Positions 42,561 through 53,504 of a DNA stretch of 64,000 bases are shown piece by piece. Position numbers and translations under genes: made by a program. The DNA is taken from contig OX463845.1 of NCBI GenBank assembly GCA_949825065.1, positions 22,280,516-22,344,515 of the forward strand, given 5' to 3'. The first letter of the stretch is position 1; every line of letters starts with the position of its first letter. The notes under the pieces were generated by a model that saw nothing but the letters and a program-made list of their open reading frames with translations, searched no databases and was not told where the DNA came from. The stretch comes from Odontocerum albicorne. Its lineage: Eukaryota; Arthropoda; Insecta; Trichoptera; Odontoceridae.

Positions 42561-43735
42561 AGCATTTAGCGTAATTTTGCGTTCAAATTTTACCTAAAAA
42601 TATAAATTTACTTTCTGGAAAATATAAATATAGTCGAATTATTGTCAAACTCGTAAAATTAAAAACATTATTTTGCGCTCATCGGATTTAAAAACGTCAT
42701 TTAAGGGGAAAACACTTAATTTTTTTTCCCCAGTTAAGTTAATTTACAATACCAAAAAAAAAAATATTTTTCGAGTATAGGTTTACCAATTTAATGGTTT
42801 TGTATCAATGAACATCCTCATAAATCACTTGAATGGGTAAAAAGTAAGTGGAATAATATAAAACACAATTCTTTGTTAATTTTTATACATTACGGATTTC
42901 CGCAAAACATTTCCAGCCGAAAAACGTGCAAAAGTTAATTAAGGCTTCAGTCTATCTTCATGGTGTTTCTATCCAGGAAGCTGAGCATTTTTGCAGTCTC
43001 GGCATCTTCTTTCCAATATTCGGATACCTCTACAGCGTCTGGACAGCTACATCTAAAGCATCTAGCTAGATCTTGCTCACATGATATGAGGATATAAGAA
43101 ACCATAGTTTACCTTTAGTCAAACTCGATCACTTCCTTCGGTGGTAGAAACAGATTGTTTAACTCTCTTAAGAGCGCAACGCCAACCCCATTTCATAGCC
43201 TCTTGAGGCTTTCCATATTTCGTATTCAAGGATTGTACCCTGATAGCAGTCTATCCTGATAACTGGTTAGTCCGTTTTGTGATAACAGAAAACTCTGATG
43301 GTAATTCAACATTTTCCTTACAAAGGTTTTCGAAATGCGTATATTCAGTATTGAATCTTTTATTTACCTATAAAGATTCCATTTATTTCAGCTGTTCCAG
43401 AAAAGTTTTCGTATTAATGAATTTATCTTCTCGATAGTAAATTTATCAACATTATTCCGGTACATTTGTTACCGTGAGAGAAATTCCCCCACATTGGCCA
43501 ACTCCACGATAAATGTTGACCTTACTGGGTACCTGTAATCACACTCGTAGCTCGCGTAGTCATTGCACCAGACAAACTTATTCGGTCAACACAATTGCTA
43601 AACGTGACCGAAAACACAATTTGAAAATATGCGAAAGTTGAATGAAAATTAAGGTCCCAGATTTTATAACTGATTTTATAATTTATTTTATATTGCAGGA
43701 CTGACCCGTAACAAGCACTCATTTGTTTTCCATAT
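42561..43735. other. No gene recognised
   Basis: The part at 42950-43300 has moderate GC and looks like decayed coding sequence on the minus strand (for example KEDAETAKMLSFLDRNTMKI), but no family was recognised. Confidence 0.4.
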
Positions 43736-44031
43736 GGTACCCTACAACATATTTAACAGGTTGAAGAGCGTGGACGGGAGACAATATTGTCTTCGGTCAC
43801 TATAATCAAGCCTTTGAGTTTAAAACCACTCAAGAAAGTACGAAACTCGTGGTTCGTCATTCCACGTGTTGCTAACAATACCGCACAAGAAGAAATAATA
43901 ACACTCACACACGCACTCGGCGTGTGCGAGTACTGATACCTAACGAACTCATACCATATTGAGAGCGGGAATCGAACTCAAAACCCCTGGGTGGAAGTCA
44001 AGCGTCTTACCAACTAAGCCACGGAGGTCGT
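43736..44031 (-). repeat. SINE-C, minus strand
   Basis: Plus-strand order: tail GGTACCCTACAACATA, GAAGAGCGTGGACGGGAGAC, GTCTTCGGTC, CGTGGTTCGTCATTCC, then the tRNA-like head (GGGAATCGAACTC B-box complement at 43970; AAGCCACGGAGGTCG at 44014). The head is SINE-A-like, the body is not. Confidence 0.75.
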
Positions 44032-44189
44032 CAGCAAGCACTTGTTCAATGACATATCTTCTTTAATCTCAATTTGTAAAAAGCATTCAGACGAAGAGGT
44101 TGTCTAGCTATAGCTCTTGCAATTGAGTCATGTAACATACTGACTTTTCGACGGTGCGATTTAAACATTGTGCTGTGATTGCATTTCAC

Positions 44190-44902
44190 ACAATTGAAGG
44201 CATTGCTCCAATTTTTATTTTCGTATGGTACCCTTCAATATATCGGAATTGGTGTTTCGGGCATATTGAATAGCGTGTCCGGGAGAGAATATTGTCTTCG
44301 GTCCCAGTAAGCGAGCCTTCGGATTTCGTGGTTGTTGGGCCTTAGTGTAGTCGAGGATCCCCTTGCCATTCCAACGTCAATTCAGTTGGAAAGCGAAGCT
44401 GTGCCGTGGAGATAGCTTTTTAGTAAGTGAGTCGTTGCACACCAGCAAACTCACCGGCCACACTGCTATAATGGATCCGATGACACACCGAAGTGAGACG
44501 ATTGGAGCACAACATCATGTTTTTCCTTTTTTTGAAAGAATACATATAAGCAAAGTCATAGATATTTTTATACCCCCGAATACTAGACGAAAAAATGCCT
44601 GTACCATTCGAGTAGAGTAGCACAGTGCGGGGTCGAACCGGTGATCTTCCGCACGGGTGGCCAGTGCGTTACCGCGCGGCCATACACCTCACATTTCGGG
44701 TTTAAAGCCTCTAAAGTAGGCACGGAACTCGCGGTTCATCATTGAACGTGTTGGAAACTCTACAGCTCGGCGCATGCAAATATAACCAGACGTACTCTTT
44801 TTACCAGACTGGCACCCTTTGTTTTTTTTAATACCATCGGGAATCGAACCCGAAACCCCCGGGTGGAAGTCAATAATGTTACAATTAGGCTACGGAGGTC
44901 GG
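44190..44902 (-). repeat. SINE-C, minus strand, interrupted
   Basis: Body 44225-44328 (GGTACCCTTCAATATATC, GAGAGAATATTGTCTTCGG, GCGAGCCTTCGG) and continuation 44693-44902 (AAGCCTCTAAAGTAGGCACG, GCGGTTCATCATTGAACG, head GGGAATCGAACCCG and GGCTACGGAGGTCGG). Together they make one copy split by the insertion at 44329-44692. Confidence 0.75.
44329..44692 (-). mobile_element. Composite insertion containing SINE-B, with 6-bp target duplication
   Basis: Flanked by ATTTCG at 44323-44328 and 44693-44698. The right half (44527-44692), read on the minus strand, is SINE-B: head GGCCGCGCGGTAACGCACTG, B-box GGTTCGACCCC, body through TATTCGGGGGTATAAAAAT and an A-rich end. The left half (44329-44515) is unrecognised sequence that may be a 3' extension of a long SINE-B variant or an older neighbour carried along. 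Confidence 0.65.
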
Positions 44903-44935
44903 CTAGTGGTAACTCCAATTAAAATTCACTAACGT

Positions 44936-45316
44936 TTGTTTCTTTATTTTGAATGTATTGATATGAGTACTGTGCAAATAAATGCAAAGATTGCGAACCA
45001 GAAGAGTGAATTGTGTGATAAGAAACGAAGTGCACGTTGTGTGACAACAACAGATGATACGCACACCAGTTTGATGAACTCACACAGAATAATTGAGGGA
45101 TCACTCAAAAGGAAATCGTTTACATACATAACATATCATAAGAACGTGTGTGCTACATTTATTCAAGTTTTGAAATATCAGAAGACTGATTTAAAAAATA
45201 AAAAACCGACCAGAAATTTGCCAACAAGTGTCCTGAATTCCTTCAGAATCGTGACACCTGATCAAAGAAACACCTTCGGGACCATCAGTTTGAAATCAAC
45301 AATGACCTGGAAATGA
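44936..45316 (+). CDS. Unassigned ORF, 126 codons
   Basis: Reads MFLYFECIDMSTVQINAKIANQ, rich in Lys, Thr and Ser with an even composition. Later parts include RIIEGSLKRKSFTYITYHKN and NLPTSVLNSFRIVTPDQR. I recognise no family, signal peptide or membrane segment. It starts just after a SINE-C head. It could be chance or a decayed element. Confidence 0.2.
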   Translation: MFLYFECIDMSTVQINAKIANQKSELCDKKRSARCVTTTDDTHTSLMNSHRIIEGSLKRKSFTYITYHKNVCATFIQVLKYQKTDLKNKKPTRNLPTSVLNSFRIVTPDQRNTFGTISLKSTMTWK

Positions 45317-46104
45317 GTGTGAGGAAGTATCTAAAGACAAGATATGTCAGTTTTTTTTGTGACAGCTTTTTGAAACGCGGCCATCGTTGAGAGAAATATA
45401 TGACGAACGAAGGCGAATATGTGAATGTAAAAATTAAATATTACAAATGAAAGAGTAAGTTTCAAGGAATGTTTTTTTTTCATTTATTATTACAGAAGTT
45501 ACGAGTATGTTATAAACTTAGAGGCTTTAGTTTTCATTCAACTCTTGTTTAAGATCCAAGTGAATAACGAGGTACTATAAAAATGTTGCAAACCCAGGAA
45601 GAAAGGAAATGGGGAAGAGGTTTCGTAGATACGTATGGTTTATGTCTTGGATTTGACCATATACATAGATAAGAATGATTTTGTTTCATGTATGAGATTA
45701 ACCGGTCAAACAGAACTAGTTACCTCGATATGTTTTTCTGAATAATTTATCATATTACAAGGAATAAACAATACTGCCTCCACAGGTTTAGAAGCCTAGT
45801 AGCAAAGAAGCTTTTAAGAGACTTCTTAAACTAGTAGTTTTTGAATAACATTACACGTGCGTTTACAGCACGGCCTAACTGACTTGTACGAGTATCCCGT
45901 AAGAAAAAAGTCTTTCAACAAATCAGGAAGGTGTGAAAAGACATTCACCCTTTTTTGGAATTCATATAACTGGATTAACCTTTTTTCTTCTACAAAAAAT
46001 ATACCACATTCTTCCAACAGGATCACATAGATAAATAAAATAAATGCAAATATAAAAATAGTAAATATTCGTAGTAACTATTTGAACTAAAAAGATTCAC
46101 TGAT
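45317..46104. other. No gene seen
   Basis: TACGAGTA at 45500-45507 and 45887-45894. No recognised coding sequence. Confidence 0.45.
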
Positions 46105-46340
46105 TAATAATAATAATAAAGAATCTGCGAGTGTCACCCCATGTTGGTATAATCCCATGTTGCTATCAGGATAGGCAGAGGGAACACAACCCCACTTCGT
46201 TCTAGCCTGGCTCACATATTTCATAAACCACACACCTCTACCGAATTAGATTAATTTGATCGTGTCACGTTTTCAAAGGTCTTTCCAAATTTCTCCTACC
46301 TTCTATAAGACGTAAAAAGATTATTTTAATAAATATTTCA
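46105..46340 (-). mobile_element. LINE-A tail region
   Basis: Plus-strand AGGATAGGCAGAGGGAACAC plus a preceding CCCATGTTG repeat, the inverted LINE-A tail with an AATAATAATAAAG run to its left. Confidence 0.45.
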
Positions 46341-46439
46341 CCTTTTTTCTACGAGGTCAAACCATTGCAATCCTCCCATCTTCATTTTAAGCACAGCATC
46401 ATCATTCATTACGTATTACTTCCTAATGTCCTAATTTTA

Positions 46440-46850
46440 TATTCTGTCAAATTTTGTATTTCAAATATTTCATCATCATCCTGTCGTGTAGTTCATGACT
46501 GAGCATCGTGAATCCCGTAATAGCCTCTGACGACTCCTCTCCCCCACCCCACCCCCTGCATTCCGCGGCTCGAAGGGCAGTTGCGAAGGGTAGTACACTT
46601 GCATCTCTCACTTGGTCAGTCCAACGCATTAAGATTCTTGCTCTTGTGCATCGTCCTTCCAAGCTTCCAGTAACCACAAACCTCTCACAACTGTCTCCTT
46701 GGCCACGAACAATGTGCCAAAAGAATCATAGGACTCGTCGAAGGCATATCGTCGACAATATGTCCGTGATTCTCAATCCTTCGAGAATGGAGGCGTTAGT
46801 TCGTCTTACTGTCCATGGAATCAAATATTTACCGATATAATAATAAAGAT
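46440..46850 (-). mobile_element. LINE-R 3' end
   Basis: Minus-strand ORF 46447-46677 reads VTGSLEGRCTRARILMRWTD, QVRDASVLPFATALRAAECR and GWG. This matches the GKLEGKRxRGRxPMRWTDQ..A..R..WR C-terminal motif of RTE-like LINEs. It is followed by ..LSHELHDRMMM and a GATGATGATGAAAT tail. Confidence 0.75.
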
Positions 46851-47384
46851 ACCAATAAATAGTTATTCAACATCTTAATGTCACAATAATAATTAAAAGG
46901 TCGATTTGTCTCAATAATAACGGTGTTGAACGAGGAAAAATGTAGTGAAATCCTTTTCGAAGAATACACTCTGGGAAGTTATTACTTTTCAATAAATCTA
47001 TTAGCATACTTCAGATGATTAAGATTAATATTAATATTCCCAAGGTCTTGTGGCGGCCATCGCCGTTATCATCGAATTTCCCTTTCCACGAGAGGGAATT
47101 CCGAGACAAGAAAAATACAGTTTCAAATGATTTTATTCTTGCATATTTACTTAGTTTCAATTCAGCTTAAAAAAGGTGACAAAAATATTTTACTACATCA
47201 AGCGGTATTATACTGGATCGCATTGTTTAACCAGTGGGGGGTGTTTATTATGTATTGATCTTTCAAAAAGGTAAGTCAGATATAATATAATTTTTTATAC
47301 TCTTGGAAAAAAATAAAAAAGCTTCCACTTGAAAGTGATGTGTAAGTTCTCAAAAATCTGAGTTCTTAGACATTAAGGTATTAA
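46851..47384. other. No gene seen
   Basis: No recognised repeat or coding sequence. Confidence 0.45.
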
Positions 47385-47990
47385 TAATAAAGGGAAAAAT
47401 TATATAGTGCCGTTTAGACAGCCGACTCTCCTCAAGGGCGTTCTAACTCGGGGTTCAAACCTAATATTATTGAAAAATAAAAATATTAGAAATAAAAGTA
47501 AAAAAATCAAGCGTAAGGATAGGAAGGCAGTGGTTGCGGTCATTTGATAAGGTACTTTTCTGCATTTTCATATGTTTAGAAAAATATATTAAGTAAGAAA
47601 GCCACTTACCACGTACCACGGGTAGACGTACTACAAAGAAACTTTTGTACTTCCAATATGTGCTAGTAACACGTTCGGCTTTCGGTGTAGTGTAGTGTAC
47701 GAATATGTGTGAAGTGTTCATATATTATCATACATTTTGATAAGTTCTCTCAAAAACAGCTGTCTTCAAGTGCTTCTTAAAGCTGTACACGCCACCCATA
47801 TACTTAGAGGCAGACAATTCCACGCCACAGGACCAGCAACGGTAAAAGCTCTATCATAATACCCCGCACTATCGGATCGATTCGGAAAAGTCAATTTATT
47901 CAATGAAAACGAAATCAACCTAAAAGTTATACAACGGAGACATCCTAAGGTAAAGATCCAAGTATCCAAACTCATTTCAAACGTCAATCA
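47385..47990 (-). mobile_element. LINE-D 3' end with end of ORF
   Basis: Minus-strand ORF 47766-47987 gives LISFSLNKLTFPNRSDSAGYYDRAFTVAG.. with AFTVAGPVAWNCLPLSI. This is the conserved C-terminal RAFSVAGPxLWNxLP motif of CR1/jockey-like RTs. After a frame jump it ends FKKHLKTAVFERTYQNV and a stop near 47720. The remaining ~330 bases are the LINE-D 3' UTR and TTATTAATACC tail. This copy ties the widespread non-coding LINE-D fragments to a LINE. Confidence 0.82.
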
Positions 47991-48049
47991 ATCTCTTTTT
48001 GGAATTGAAATCAATAAATAGCAACTTATTTATCTTCCGATTAATGATA

Positions 48050-48260
48050 CTCGTAATAACTAAGCACTGACTGTTTACTGGCAATGAAGGATGCCTCGAT
48101 GACTTAGTGTATTAAGAATAATTTTTAATTTTCTTCTGAAAAGCTCTAGATTTTCCTCGACGAGAACCTCCACAGGTAGAACGTTTCATTTGCCAGGTCC
48201 CGTAACACGTAAAACATTAACGGAACACTTCATCTCATTTACCATATTTGGACCAAAGAC
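48050..48260 (-). mobile_element. LINE C-terminal scrap (CR1/jockey-like)
   Basis: Minus-strand translation with stops reads VLRVTGPGK.NVLPVEVLVEENLELFRRKLK. This resembles the VTGPxLWNxLPxEIR..LxxFKxKLK end of non-LTR RTs. Confidence 0.5.
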
Positions 48261-49419
48261 TATGTCCTGATTATTGTCCATATTACAGTGTCCAAAAACA
48301 TCACAAATCAATTATTATGTGACAAACCTATAACTGTATGATTTAAGGTTTGACTCATTTTTATTGAAAACATAAACGGCATTTAAGTGTCATTAAAATC
48401 CATACCAACATTTACTAAATAAAATATCAACAAATTTAAAAATCACTAATGAAAAAATAACACTGAAAGAAAAAACGGATAAATACAGTAAAAAATATGA
48501 AATTTATTAAATTACAAAAAACATATATGAAAAAATGAAAATTAAATGATCAGTCTCGCAGTAAAATCCAGGAAACCCCGGAGAAGGACCCTACTGAACT
48601 CAACATAAGTGTATCTACCAAACTAGACAAGCAGACACCCAATTGTTGTATTCTTACATAGATTCCCGAATCACAGCGTGCAACTGTCGTTAACAAATTG
48701 CTATTGACATATTTGAATTGCGAAACATTTGGTGTGTTTCTAGCAGTATGAATATCATTTTGAGCTAATATATCGGCGTTATCAACGATATTGTGAATAA
48801 AATTGTAAAAAAAACACCAAAATGAATATAATTCTTCGTTTAGAGAGTTTAATTAAGGAGGCAAGTGTAATTCAAGCAAAATAATCCAAAATCAAACTGA
48901 TAGTTATTCGATATCTAACAATGAATACATTTATGAGAATAACATATTATAGAAGTATGAACTCAGTAGGCTGGTTCAAAATAGACAAAGTACTCGTATG
49001 TTATGTATTACAAACCGAACGTGATAGTGATAGTAGGTTAGTCTCATTTTGCTCAATGCCTAACTCCAAGTATAAATAGTATTTTAACTGACCGAAGTTC
49101 TATGTTATCCAGTTGCTATGTCGTTTTGAAGAGTCAAATTGAAGACGGAATTATTTGATCACATTAAATTTAATACTACAGTTCTTGTTTCAAATAGAAT
49201 CGAAAAAAGATGATAAAATTTTCAAGGAAATTTTCAAACTTTTGCTAGTAATATACTGATTTTGATACACTTTCTTTATTTTAAGATTATGTGTAATAGT
49301 GTTTAAAAAACAATTATTCAATCTTGTAGATGGATTAACAAACAATGGAGAGTTAAATTAAAATTGCTAAATGAACTACAATATATTATGTGTAAACCGA
49401 TAAGTATAGAATACCACAA
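48261..49419. other. No gene seen
   Basis: Very AT-rich. TACTCGTA at 48991-48998. Confidence 0.5.
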
Positions 49420-49433
49420 AAATAAAATACTAC

Positions 49434-49773
49434 GATCTCTGTGGCATAGTTGGTAAGACACATGACTTCCACCCGGGGGTTTGAGGTTCAATTCCGATGG
49501 TACCCGAAAAAAGGATCTCAGTTTGTAACAACACTCGCACAAATATCAAGTCTTACGCATATGCGTTAGACTTGAAACTCACGCATGTTGTTACCTCTTC
49601 AAGTGCGAGATAGTATTATCAATATGTGCGATGACGAACGGTGAGTAACGTACCTACTCCAGTGGTTATAAACCCGAAAGCTCGGGCTGGTTTTTTTTTT
49701 TTCTCCCAGCCACGTTCTTCAATTTGTCCGAATCGCCTATCGGATGTATTGAAGGGTGTCATACGAATGAAAG
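49434..49773 (+). repeat. SINE-C, complete, perfect 14-bp target duplication
   Basis: 340 bp. It has a tRNA-like head (A-box-like TGGCATAGTTGGTAAGACAC at 49442, B-box GGTTCAATTCC at ~49487), a near-palindrome around ACGCATATGCGT in the middle, a T-rich stretch at 49691-49703 and a tail ending GGGTGTCATACGAATGAAAG. The sequence AAATAAAATACTAC occurs exactly at 49420-49433 and again at 49774-49787, the signature of target-primed insertion. It is the reference copy for SINE-C here. Confidence 0.92.
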
Positions 49774-49787
49774 AAATAAAATACTAC

Positions 49788-50498
49788 ATACAAGTTTTCA
49801 ATGGCATAAAAACATTCAAAATTGTAACAAGTTACATTTGATTCAATTACTTGGAATGTTTTTATTTAAAAAAATATATCCACTATTTATTACTTGAACA
49901 TCATACTCGTACTATTAATAAAGGTAAGAGGGTCAAGCACCTAAATTTTCATGATTTTGTTAACAAGCAGATTTCTGAGAGCATTACGAGTATGTAGAAT
50001 TCAAAAGAGACTAACATACAGTTGTGTCATTCTGAAAATATGTTAGCTCATTTTTATGTTGGTTATTCGATGAAGATATTACTAAAACTAATATATTGTT
50101 TCCATTTTTCGATAACCAAGAAGATGTGTTACTGACGAGTGCCCACTGAGGTGTTTTGGAATCGATGGATGTCATATTTTGGCCATGAGTGACTGAAGTT
50201 GTTAATGCTACGGACTGTACATAAAATTGTAAAATTTCCCAAGGATAACATCAGCATTTTCCACCTAGTTATCGAATTGCGATTTTATTTATTCAAAAAG
50301 GGATGTTAAAAGGGGCATGACTTAAGACATGCAGAAACTAGAATCAGACTGCTATTTTTTCATAATAATTTATCAAAGGTTCCTGCTTTGACGTTGTGTA
50401 GCTCCGTATTAGAATATTAAAGAATAAATTACTTACTTATTCCACTAATTACATTGATCCGCGCAACATGTATTTCTGCCTCCTATATCGAGACTCTC
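49788..50498. other. No gene seen
   Basis: TACTCGTA at 49904-49911 and TACGAGTA at 49985-49992. No recognised coding sequence. Confidence 0.45.
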
Positions 50499-50696
50499 TT
50501 CAGACGGAATGATCCCAATTCGTTACGAAATCAATGCTTCAGCCTAACTGGTGTCATGTTTTATTGGAAGTGTGTGTGGTCTAGTGATAAAGAAAAAAAA
50601 ATCTTTGGGTCAATAGACAACACACTTCGGATGAAACATGATACTAATTAAACCTGAGCATTGCTCTTGTAACAAACTTGGATCATTCCGTCTGAA
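50499..50696. repeat. Long inverted repeat, ~78-bp arms
   Basis: Left arm 50499-50577 starts TTCAGACGGAATGATCC. Right arm 50619-50696 ends GGATCATTCCGTCTGAA. The arms pair along almost their whole length with scattered mismatches, leaving a ~40-base loop. No coding capacity. It could be a small foldback/MITE or the template for a hairpin RNA. Confidence 0.8.
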
Positions 50697-50998
50697 AAAA
50701 CACTTGTGATACGAGATAGAAACACTTGTCGCGGAGATTAATGTAATTAGTTAAATAACAGTAATTTATTATAAAATAAACATATACTTACTTTTCTTGT
50801 TTGAAATCTTGATTGAGATTTTGAAAAAGGATACTTCTGTGAAAAGATAACAGTGGTATTACGAGTATGAAGGCGTTATGTAACCCAAGACTGTTACAAG
50901 TACTAGCGAGGCCGCGTGAACTTCGGATTGTCACCGGGACCCGAATGGGCGGACTTTTATTTGCATAATGTAATGCCTCTCGGAGGTTCGCCTAGCGC

Positions 50999-51065
50999 AG
51001 AGGTCGGCAAAGTGCGGCTCCGGAGCCGCATGCGGCTCTTTGGAAGTTTCCGCGGGAAAACATCG
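50999..51065 (+). mobile_element. hAT-type terminus, solo end
   Basis: CAGAGGTCGGCAAAGTGCGG followed by CTCCGGAGCCGCATGCGGCTCTTT is typical of the inverted repeat of a hAT family in animals. The opposite end (..CCGACCTCTG) was not found downstream, so only one end is present. Confidence 0.6.
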
Positions 51066-51264
51066 TATTTTGATCATTGTTCGTTGTTTAACTCACTGTT
51101 GCGGTAACTGTAAATGAAAAATATTGGTTAATTATGGACTCAAGAGACATCTGCAAAATAAATTCATGTAGATAGACGAAGAGAACTATTGTTATGACAA
51201 CTGAATTTGATCCATTTTAAATTGAGGGGGGTTACGTTTGGTGCGATATTTCTATGGAGACTCC

Positions 51265-51480
51265 TGAATAATCAGATTTATTTATTTATTATTACACATG
51301 ACAAGAAATATACACAATTTGAGAAAAAACAACAGGTAATTTGATTTGGACATATAATTTTAATGGATCTGGGTTTGTTGCCTTTCATTTGTCGTATCCC
51401 CAGTAAACTAGGCTTTTGCCTGTATCTCACTGAGGATATTTAGCATGAAAAAATAAATCGATACTTCTTTCCGATTTTTG
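51265..51480 (-). repeat. Dispersed repeat pair, copy 1 (LINE/SINE 3' end?)
   Basis: Shares ~215 bases with 54568-54785: AACAACAGGTAATT, GGATCTGGGTTTGTTGCC, TTTCATTTGTCGT and AATAAATCGATACT in the same order. The plus strand begins with a TTTATTTATTTATT run, so on the minus strand it ends in an AAAT-type tail as retroposons do. Source element unknown. Confidence 0.7.
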
Positions 51481-52639
51481 ATAACACAAAAAACCCCGTT
51501 GCACGCTCTCATCAACCTGACAAACAGTGACACTCAACTACAACTGGAAACATCTTGCGAAACTCAACTCCTCACACATTATCACTCCAGAAAGACCAAA
51601 AATATTCATCCCACAATATACCGCACACAATCATAAGAATAAAAATCAAAACAAATCCAAAACAAAAAAAAAAAAAAAAGAAAAACACACAGAAACACAA
51701 ATACAAAAACAACCAAAATTAAAACAACAAGAAGAGACCCACACTCACGAGCTCACATAAATCCTTTCCACTCGTCATTTATCCTGAAAGCCCAAGTACT
51801 CAAAATCCTGTCGCAATAACAACCACGCTCCGATCGACTGTCTAAATGGTTTTATTATCTGTGAAGAACTCATATCAAAGATATCTCTCAATGTTTTAGA
51901 CAGATTGTTTCATGTTAACATGGTCTTCAGGGAAGGGGTTTATACCACTAATTATGGATTTTTCTTGTCCTTTGCACGACAACACATACTGTGGAATACA
52001 ATGGATGTGGACATTTTCAATTGCTCTTAGGGGAAGCTGAAATCAGGAATATTTAAAATTTCTCTTTACTATTTTTTTATTGCTTAGAAAAAGTGTTTAG
52101 CTGAAAAGCGCAATTTGAATTATTGGTTTAGATATATGTACTTGCGCCTTATTTTTTGTTCTGCTTTATACATAAATAATTTTCTATTTGAATTATGTAA
52201 TCAAATTTTGACGTTTTTTTTTAATTTTGTTGTTGATTTCCATTTTTGTTTTGTGACACGTTTTAAAGTTTATTTGAATTTTTCCATTTGAATTTCGTTT
52301 ATTTTTTGTATGATTATTATTGAATTTTCATTTATTCGTATAGGCTGCGGCCGTTAACAATACACATTTATGGATGATGAAAGTTTATTTTTAATTTTGA
52401 CAGCTTTAAATATTGCATTAAAAGGTTCTAATATAATGCATTCTCGAACGCATCCATTGAAATTGTTTATTGAAATTTAGTTTATTAATAATTCACATCA
52501 GTCAGATTTAGGCGAAGATTTCGTGAAAAATATCGTTTATCATATACAATAATGACGCATACTCATTATTGTATTAACTTTTTCATTGATAAATTTGATT
52601 AAACAAGCTTGTACAGAAAATCCCGAGTTAATCTGCGAA
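51481..52639. other. No gene seen; strand-asymmetric A-rich stretch
   Basis: 51600-51760 is almost free of T and G on the plus strand, with a 17-A run near 51663. The ORF at 51527-51760 over it is Lys/Gln/Asn-rich low complexity. Confidence 0.5.
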
Positions 52640-52994
52640 AATAATACTAAGTTAAGCAAGTCTAATATTTCTCACAGACCTTGAAATGTCTTAGTGTTCA
52701 CGACAAACAAAATAATACTAAGTTAAGCAAGTCTAATATTTCTCACAGACCTTGAAATGTCTTAGTGTTCACGACAAACAAAATAATACTAAGTTAAGCA
52801 AGTCTAATATTTCTCACAGACCTTGAAATGTCTTATTGTTCACGACAAACAAAATAATACTAAGTTAAGCAAGTCTAATATTTCTCACATACCTTGAAAT
52901 GTCTTAGTGTTCACGACAAACGAAATAATACTAAGTTAAGCAAGTCTTATATTTCTCACAGACCTTGAAATATCTTAGTATTCACGATAACCGA
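52640..52994. repeat. Tandem repeat, 71-bp period, 5 units
   Basis: AATAATACTAAGTTAAGCAA recurs at 52640, 52711, 52782, 52853 and 52924. Each unit also has TCTCACAGACCTTGAAATG. The first four units are nearly identical and the last is more diverged. Confidence 0.97.
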
Positions 52995-53504
52995 AATTTA
53001 TTTAAAATAATGACAACTTTTTAATATGATATTCAATATTACCACATTCCCAATGGTAGAAAATTTATATCAGAACCTTAATTGAAAACATTACGCTTAC
53101 TTCTTGATTATTGTTCATCAATTTCTGCGAGATCGTCATCATATTCAAAGGCTTTGTGTCGTGTCGTTTGAAAAACACCAACTGACTCATTCTCAAACTC
53201 AAATAGCCTTTTTCACAAATACGTTAAATAGCAGGGATGATATGAGGTCTTCCTGACCCTGTCCAGCGTTAACATCAAAGGTGATGTTCACAAGTTTTCC
53301 TTAGGACTCCGATTTAACAAAATGCAATAAAGAAAATATATACAGTATAAGTAATGACAGAAAAATATAACAACGCGGGAGAAATGCCAATTCAGAGGTG
53401 CATGATGACGGGTGTGGGTCACTGTGTTCATAGAGGCCGTTGTGTAATACATAACACGCCCACTCTGCAAGCAGAGGAAAGAACACTTAACATCAATAAT
53501 AGAA
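52995..53504. other. No gene seen
   Basis: No recognised coding sequence. Short overlapping ORFs near 53288-53486 look like chance. Confidence 0.4.

Noticed and set aside
43960..44031. tRNA gene on the minus strand
   Set aside because: Head of SINE-C; acceptor-stem pairing is not evident and the SINE-C body follows.
44363..44620. 85-codon ORF as a gene
   Set aside because: Lies across the SINE-B-containing insertion and has no family signature.
49904..49992. 89-bp MITE bounded by TACTCGTA and TACGAGTA
   Set aside because: Bases inside the octamers do not form inverted repeats, and with ~33 octamers in the window a facing pair at this spacing is unremarkable.
51527..51760. LINE ORF1-like basic protein
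   Set aside because: Low-complexity Lys/Gln/Asn translation of an A-rich tract; no gag-like zinc knuckle or RRM pattern.
52640..52994. CRISPR-like array
   Set aside because: Contiguous 71-bp units without spacers.
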